The notes beneath the pieces were generated by a model. The model was not told the DNA's origin. It saw only the letters and a program-made list of their open reading frames with translations, and ran no database searches. Below are positions 6,463-9,118 of a stretch of 9,118 nt of DNA, piece by piece (position 1 is the first letter of the stretch; each line of letters begins with the position of its first letter). Source of the DNA: Synergistaceae bacterium. Lineage in GTDB: Bacteria > Synergistota > Synergistia > Synergistales > Aminobacteriaceae. Made by a program: the position numbers and the translations under genes. The DNA is taken from positions 1 to 9,118 of the forward strand of contig WRBZ01000028.1 in NCBI GenBank assembly GCA_009784305.1, given 5' to 3'.

Positions 6463-7351
6463 ACATCTTTACCTCGAAATCTAATAAAATTCCCTTCTTC
6501 TTATAAACAATATCCCTGCACTCATAAATAAGTTCTCTTATTTCAAGAGCGCTTGCGTTACCTATATTTATACAATAGTTCGCGTGTAATTCCGAAATGG
6601 CGGCATCTCCAATACGCATTCCTTTGCATCCACACTCATCTAAAAGCTTTCCGGCTGAATAATTTATTGCATTTTTAAAAATACATCCCGCGCTCTTATG
6701 TAAAAAAGGCTGATTAGACCTTATTCTCCAATACTCCAAACTCTTTTCTCTCACCAGTCCTATGTTTCCCTGCCGAATCTCAAAAGCACATTTTGTTATG
6801 AAACATCCACTTTCGCTCAAAGAAGAATACCTATAACCGCTCTTGATATCTTTCGATTCCAGTCTCACAACAGAACCATCAGGAACCACACATTCAACCC
6901 ATGAAAGCAGTTTACATATATCCACTCCCTGAGTTCCAGCATTTCCCATAACAGCCCCTCCGACAGTACCGGGAATACCAATGGCAAACTCAAACCCTTC
7001 ATGCCCTCGTTTCAAAGACTCTCTTACAATAGATTTTAAAGGATATCCGCTGCCTGCTTCAACTATGATTCTATCCTCATTATACTCGTAATGAATACTT
7101 TTAAAACCGGAAGAAAGAATAACAACCCCTTCTATATTGGAAAGCAATACATTACTTCCGCCGCCAAGAAAAAATAAAGGAAATTGATATCGCTTCCACG
7201 CAAGCATTATTTTTATAACATCAGATACATCAGACGGAATAATTAGAAATTTTGCTTTTCCGCCAGCCCCAAACGTACAATATTGAGCAAGAGAAACGTT
7301 TTCTTTTATTGAACATGATAGATCCCGGAAGAGTAATTCGCTCAGATTCAA
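6452..7351 (-). CDS. murB: UDP-N-acetylenolpyruvoylglucosamine reductase MurB
   Basis: This 299-residue cytoplasmic FAD enzyme reduces UDP-GlcNAc-enolpyruvate to UDP-MurNAc with NADPH, the second committed step of peptidoglycan precursor synthesis. The opening is TFGAGGKA (26-33), FAD-binding LGGGSNVL is at 62-69, and IGIPGTVGGAVMGNAG at 124-139 is the second flavin-contact block. GYRYSSL at 172-178 supplies the substrate-contact Arg174. SAGCIFKN at 220-227 places Cys223 at the proton-donor position, where other MurB proteins have Ser or Cys. LDFEV near the C-terminus keeps the catalytic Glu293. Length and lack of an extra loop fit the type II class. The start is TTG 7351, with GGAGG at 7363-7359, 7 bases upstream. 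A nearby ATG (7371) is out of frame and closes after seven codons. The gene lies 27 bases after murC and overlaps ftsQ by 11. Confidence 0.96.
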   Translation of the reverse strand: MNLSELLFRDLSCSIKENVSLAQYCTFGAGGKAKFLIIPSDVSDVIKIMLAWKRYQFPLFFLGGGSNVLLSNIEGVVILSSGFKSIHYEYNEDRIIVEAGSGYPLKSIVRESLKRGHEGFEFAIGIPGTVGGAVMGNAGTQGVDICKLLSWVECVVPDGSVVRLESKDIKSGYRYSSLSESGCFITKCAFEIRQGNIGLVREKSLEYWRIRSNQPFLHKSAGCIFKNAINYSAGKLLDECGCKGMRIGDAAISELHANYCINIGNASALEIRELIYECRDIVYKKKGILLDFEVKMFGF

Positions 7352-7378
7352 TCAGAACCCTCCTCTTCCATGAAAAAG

Positions 7379-8785
7379 TCAATTACGGTTTATATATGCC
7401 ATACCGATTTCAGTTACATCGCCCGCGCCCATAGTAAACAAAAGTCCTTCGTCCAATATTTGATCAAGCTCTTCAAATAGCTCTTCCCTGTTTGAACATA
7501 CAAGAAAAGGAATTTTAATGTTAGATATTATATCATTATTTAAAGCATTTGCGATAATTTCGGAAGAAACGCCTGCAATGGGAGGCTCATCCGCTGAATA
7601 AACCGGAAGAAGAAACACTCTGTCCGCGATAGATAACGCTCTCGCAAATTCTTTATAAAGCAATTCTGTTCTTGTATATCGATGCGGCTGAAATACAACG
7701 GTGATCTTTTGGCCGGGGAAACAATTTCTCGCGGAGTTTATAGTAGCTTTTATTTCGGCGGGATGATGAGCGTAATCATCATATATAATTAATTTTCCTT
7801 TTTTACCGATGAACTGAAAACGGCGTTTAGTGCCGCTGAAATTACGTATTATCTCCGCAAAATCCAGGGGAACAACGCCTACAATCGAAACGGCAGCGCA
7901 AGCCGCAAGCGAATTAAGGACATTATGTTCTCCTGTCACTTTTAATTTTACTTTTCCAATAAAACCACCTTTGTTATATAAGGAAAATGTGACTCCTCCT
8001 CCATCGTGAAACAAAACATCGGATGCTGACCAATCCCAATTCGTTCCCCATCCGTAAGTGATTATTTTTCTGCCCCCATCAGAACATTTGAGAGCTTCTA
8101 TCAATTTGGATCCTCCTGCGTCATCAGCGCATATTATTACGGAACCATCCGCTTTGCTTCCATCCGCAAACCGGACAAACGCCTCTTCCATATCCTGAAA
8201 GGTATGGTATCTATCAACATGATCCCAATCAATATTAGTAACTATTGCTACATTTGAGGAAAAATTCTCAAAAGAACCATCGCTCTCGTCAAGTTCCGCA
8301 ACCATAATGCCGCTTTTACCAAGAATTGCGTTTGCCCCCACATCGATAACTTCTCCACCGACAGCTATTGAAGGAGCATACCCGGCTTTTTCCAAAACAA
8401 AGCCAATCATTGATGATGTAGTGGTTTTCCCGTGAGCTCCCGCAATCCCAATTCCAAACTTTTCATTGAATATCCAGCTGAGAACATCTCCCCTTCTGGC
8501 TACTTTTATTGCAGGATCGTCTTTAGCCGCTTTTAACTCAGGATTACTCTCAGGGATCGCGCTCGTATAAATTACAAGATCTGGTGAGTACTCCAAAACA
8601 TGAGAGCTGTCATGGCCTATCTTAACGGGTATATCAATGAGTTTTTCAAGATAGGGAGTCCTCGCGAGATCACAGCCGGAAACTTCAAATCCAAGCCCTT
8701 TTAATAACAAAGCCAGACCACTTACTCCCGCTCCTCCTATCCCCATCAGGTGGATTTTTTTGACGCCATCTAAATGTTCACTCAT
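7379..8785 (-). CDS. murC: UDP-N-acetylmuramate--L-alanine ligase MurC
   Basis: This 468-residue cytoplasmic ligase adds L-alanine to UDP-MurNAc using ATP, the first step of stem-peptide assembly. The N-terminal Rossmann motif HLMGIGGAGVSGLA is at 12-25, the ATP P-loop GAHGKTTT at 116-123, ELDESDGSF at 164-172, NIDWDHVDRYHTF at 184-196 (metal and ATP binding), DDYAHHPAEI in the C-terminal domain, FQPHRYTRT after it, and MGAGD near the end. The frame is open 50 codons further upstream, but that part overlaps murG in another frame. ATG 8785 has GGAGG 5 bases away and gives the normal length. The start overlaps the murG stop by 4 bases (ATGA), the classic coupled arrangement. Confidence 0.97.
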   Translation of the reverse strand: MSEHLDGVKKIHLMGIGGAGVSGLALLLKGLGFEVSGCDLARTPYLEKLIDIPVKIGHDSSHVLEYSPDLVIYTSAIPESNPELKAAKDDPAIKVARRGDVLSWIFNEKFGIGIAGAHGKTTTSSMIGFVLEKAGYAPSIAVGGEVIDVGANAILGKSGIMVAELDESDGSFENFSSNVAIVTNIDWDHVDRYHTFQDMEEAFVRFADGSKADGSVIICADDAGGSKLIEALKCSDGGRKIITYGWGTNWDWSASDVLFHDGGGVTFSLYNKGGFIGKVKLKVTGEHNVLNSLAACAAVSIVGVVPLDFAEIIRNFSGTKRRFQFIGKKGKLIIYDDYAHHPAEIKATINSARNCFPGQKITVVFQPHRYTRTELLYKEFARALSIADRVFLLPVYSADEPPIAGVSSEIIANALNNDIISNIKIPFLVCSNREELFEELDQILDEGLLFTMGAGDVTEIGMAYINRN

Positions 8786-9118
8786 ACTTTCCTCCAAAAT
8801 ACATATTTTTCTTCGAAAGCTCGAAAAAGATTTATAGACGCCTGATCGTGATATCCTTCTTTCTTCTCCATTTGCCTGTTGAAGCTCATGGATATCAAAC
8901 GCGCAAGCTGCTCCGCATCTTGACTCTCTCTCCAAATATAATTACCGGTAATTTTTGAGAAGCTTTCAGCATTCGCTGCCTGATGATCATCGGATGATTT
9001 ATCCCAAGGAACAACAATTGACGGGATATTATAAGCTTCCAATTCAGCAAGAGTTGAAGCCCCTCCGCGGCAAATAACTAAATCCACTATTGAAAATATT
9101 GGATTCATGTCCCACCGC
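8782..9118 (-). CDS. murG: MurG lipid II synthase, C-terminal part (cut by window edge)
   Basis: Only about 111 residues of the C-terminal domain are present; the frame continues past 9118, and the Met codon at 9108 is internal. MurG is a GT-B glycosyltransferase at the inner face of the membrane that transfers GlcNAc from UDP-GlcNAc to lipid I, giving lipid II. The fragment holds the nucleotide-sugar binding block: DLVICRGGASTLAELEA, with the Glu that contacts the ribose, then PSIVVPW and DDHQAANAE, whose Gln and Asn match the donor-contact QxxN. The family is about 350-370 residues long, so roughly two thirds lie outside. Its last codons (TGG AGG AAA) also form the ribosome site of murC. 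Confidence 0.93.
   Translation of the reverse strand, partial: RWDMNPIFSIVDLVICRGGASTLAELEAYNIPSIVVPWDKSSDDHQAANAESFSKITGNYIWRESQDAEQLARLISMSFNRQMEKKEGYHDQASINLFRAFEEKYVFWRKV
8791..8795 (-). promoter_or_regulatory. Ribosome binding site of murC inside murG
   Basis: GGAGG lies 5 bases before ATG 8785 and within the last four codons of murG. It rules out the longer in-frame start at 8935 for murC. Confidence 0.85.

Noticed and set aside
7348..7371. Seven-codon ORF (MEEEGSD) overlapping the murB start
   Set aside because: It could be a leader coupled to murB, since its TGA overlaps the TTG, but no ribosome site precedes it and its codons mainly spell the purine-rich murB ribosome site.
8786..8935. 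50-codon N-terminal extension of MurC
   Set aside because: It overlaps murG coding sequence in another frame, has no MurC-like content, and a strong ribosome site precedes the internal ATG 8785.

Overview
The window looks like bacterial chromosome from a diderm. The minus strand carries the distal half of a division and cell wall (dcw) cluster, in the order murG (partial) - murC - murB - ftsQ - ftsA - ftsZ - SPOR-domain gene. The gene order and the style of the FtsZ and FtsA sequences suggest Synergistota or a related lineage. This is an impression without a database search, so treat the taxonomy as tentative. Base composition is moderately AT-rich throughout, with no obvious compositional break.

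Plus strand, 1-2331: a 12-TM major facilitator transporter (start best at 73) is followed after 60 bases by a PLP-dependent cysteine synthase-like enzyme (start best at 1375). A 7-bp inverted repeat lies between them. The two probably form a small transport/amino-acid operon of unknown substrate. The first 45 bases may be the tail of a further upstream gene.

Minus strand, 9118-2342: seven tightly packed genes, several overlapping or separated by 1 base, end in one clear intrinsic terminator (2342-2368) whose loop contains the last stop codon. MurG, MurC and MurB make cytoplasmic peptidoglycan precursors. FtsQ, FtsA and FtsZ build the septal ring. The last gene encodes a membrane-anchored protein with a long Ala/Lys/Glu pentapeptide-repeat helix and a C-terminal SPOR domain, so it probably joins the septum by binding septal peptidoglycan, as FtsN-type proteins do. 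The plus-strand pair converges on this operon.

The most unusual points are the TolA-like repeat helix fused to SPOR directly behind ftsZ, an 18-bp tandem duplication inside that SPOR domain, loss of both acidic residues of the FtsA phosphate-2 motif, an Asn-to-Gly change in the FtsZ T7 loop, and five consecutive genes with non-ATG starts. There is no RNA gene, CRISPR array or insertion sequence, and no gene-free stretch over 300 bases. I see no convincing wholly new system. The SPOR protein and the transporter/PLP-enzyme pair are the parts whose roles are least known.
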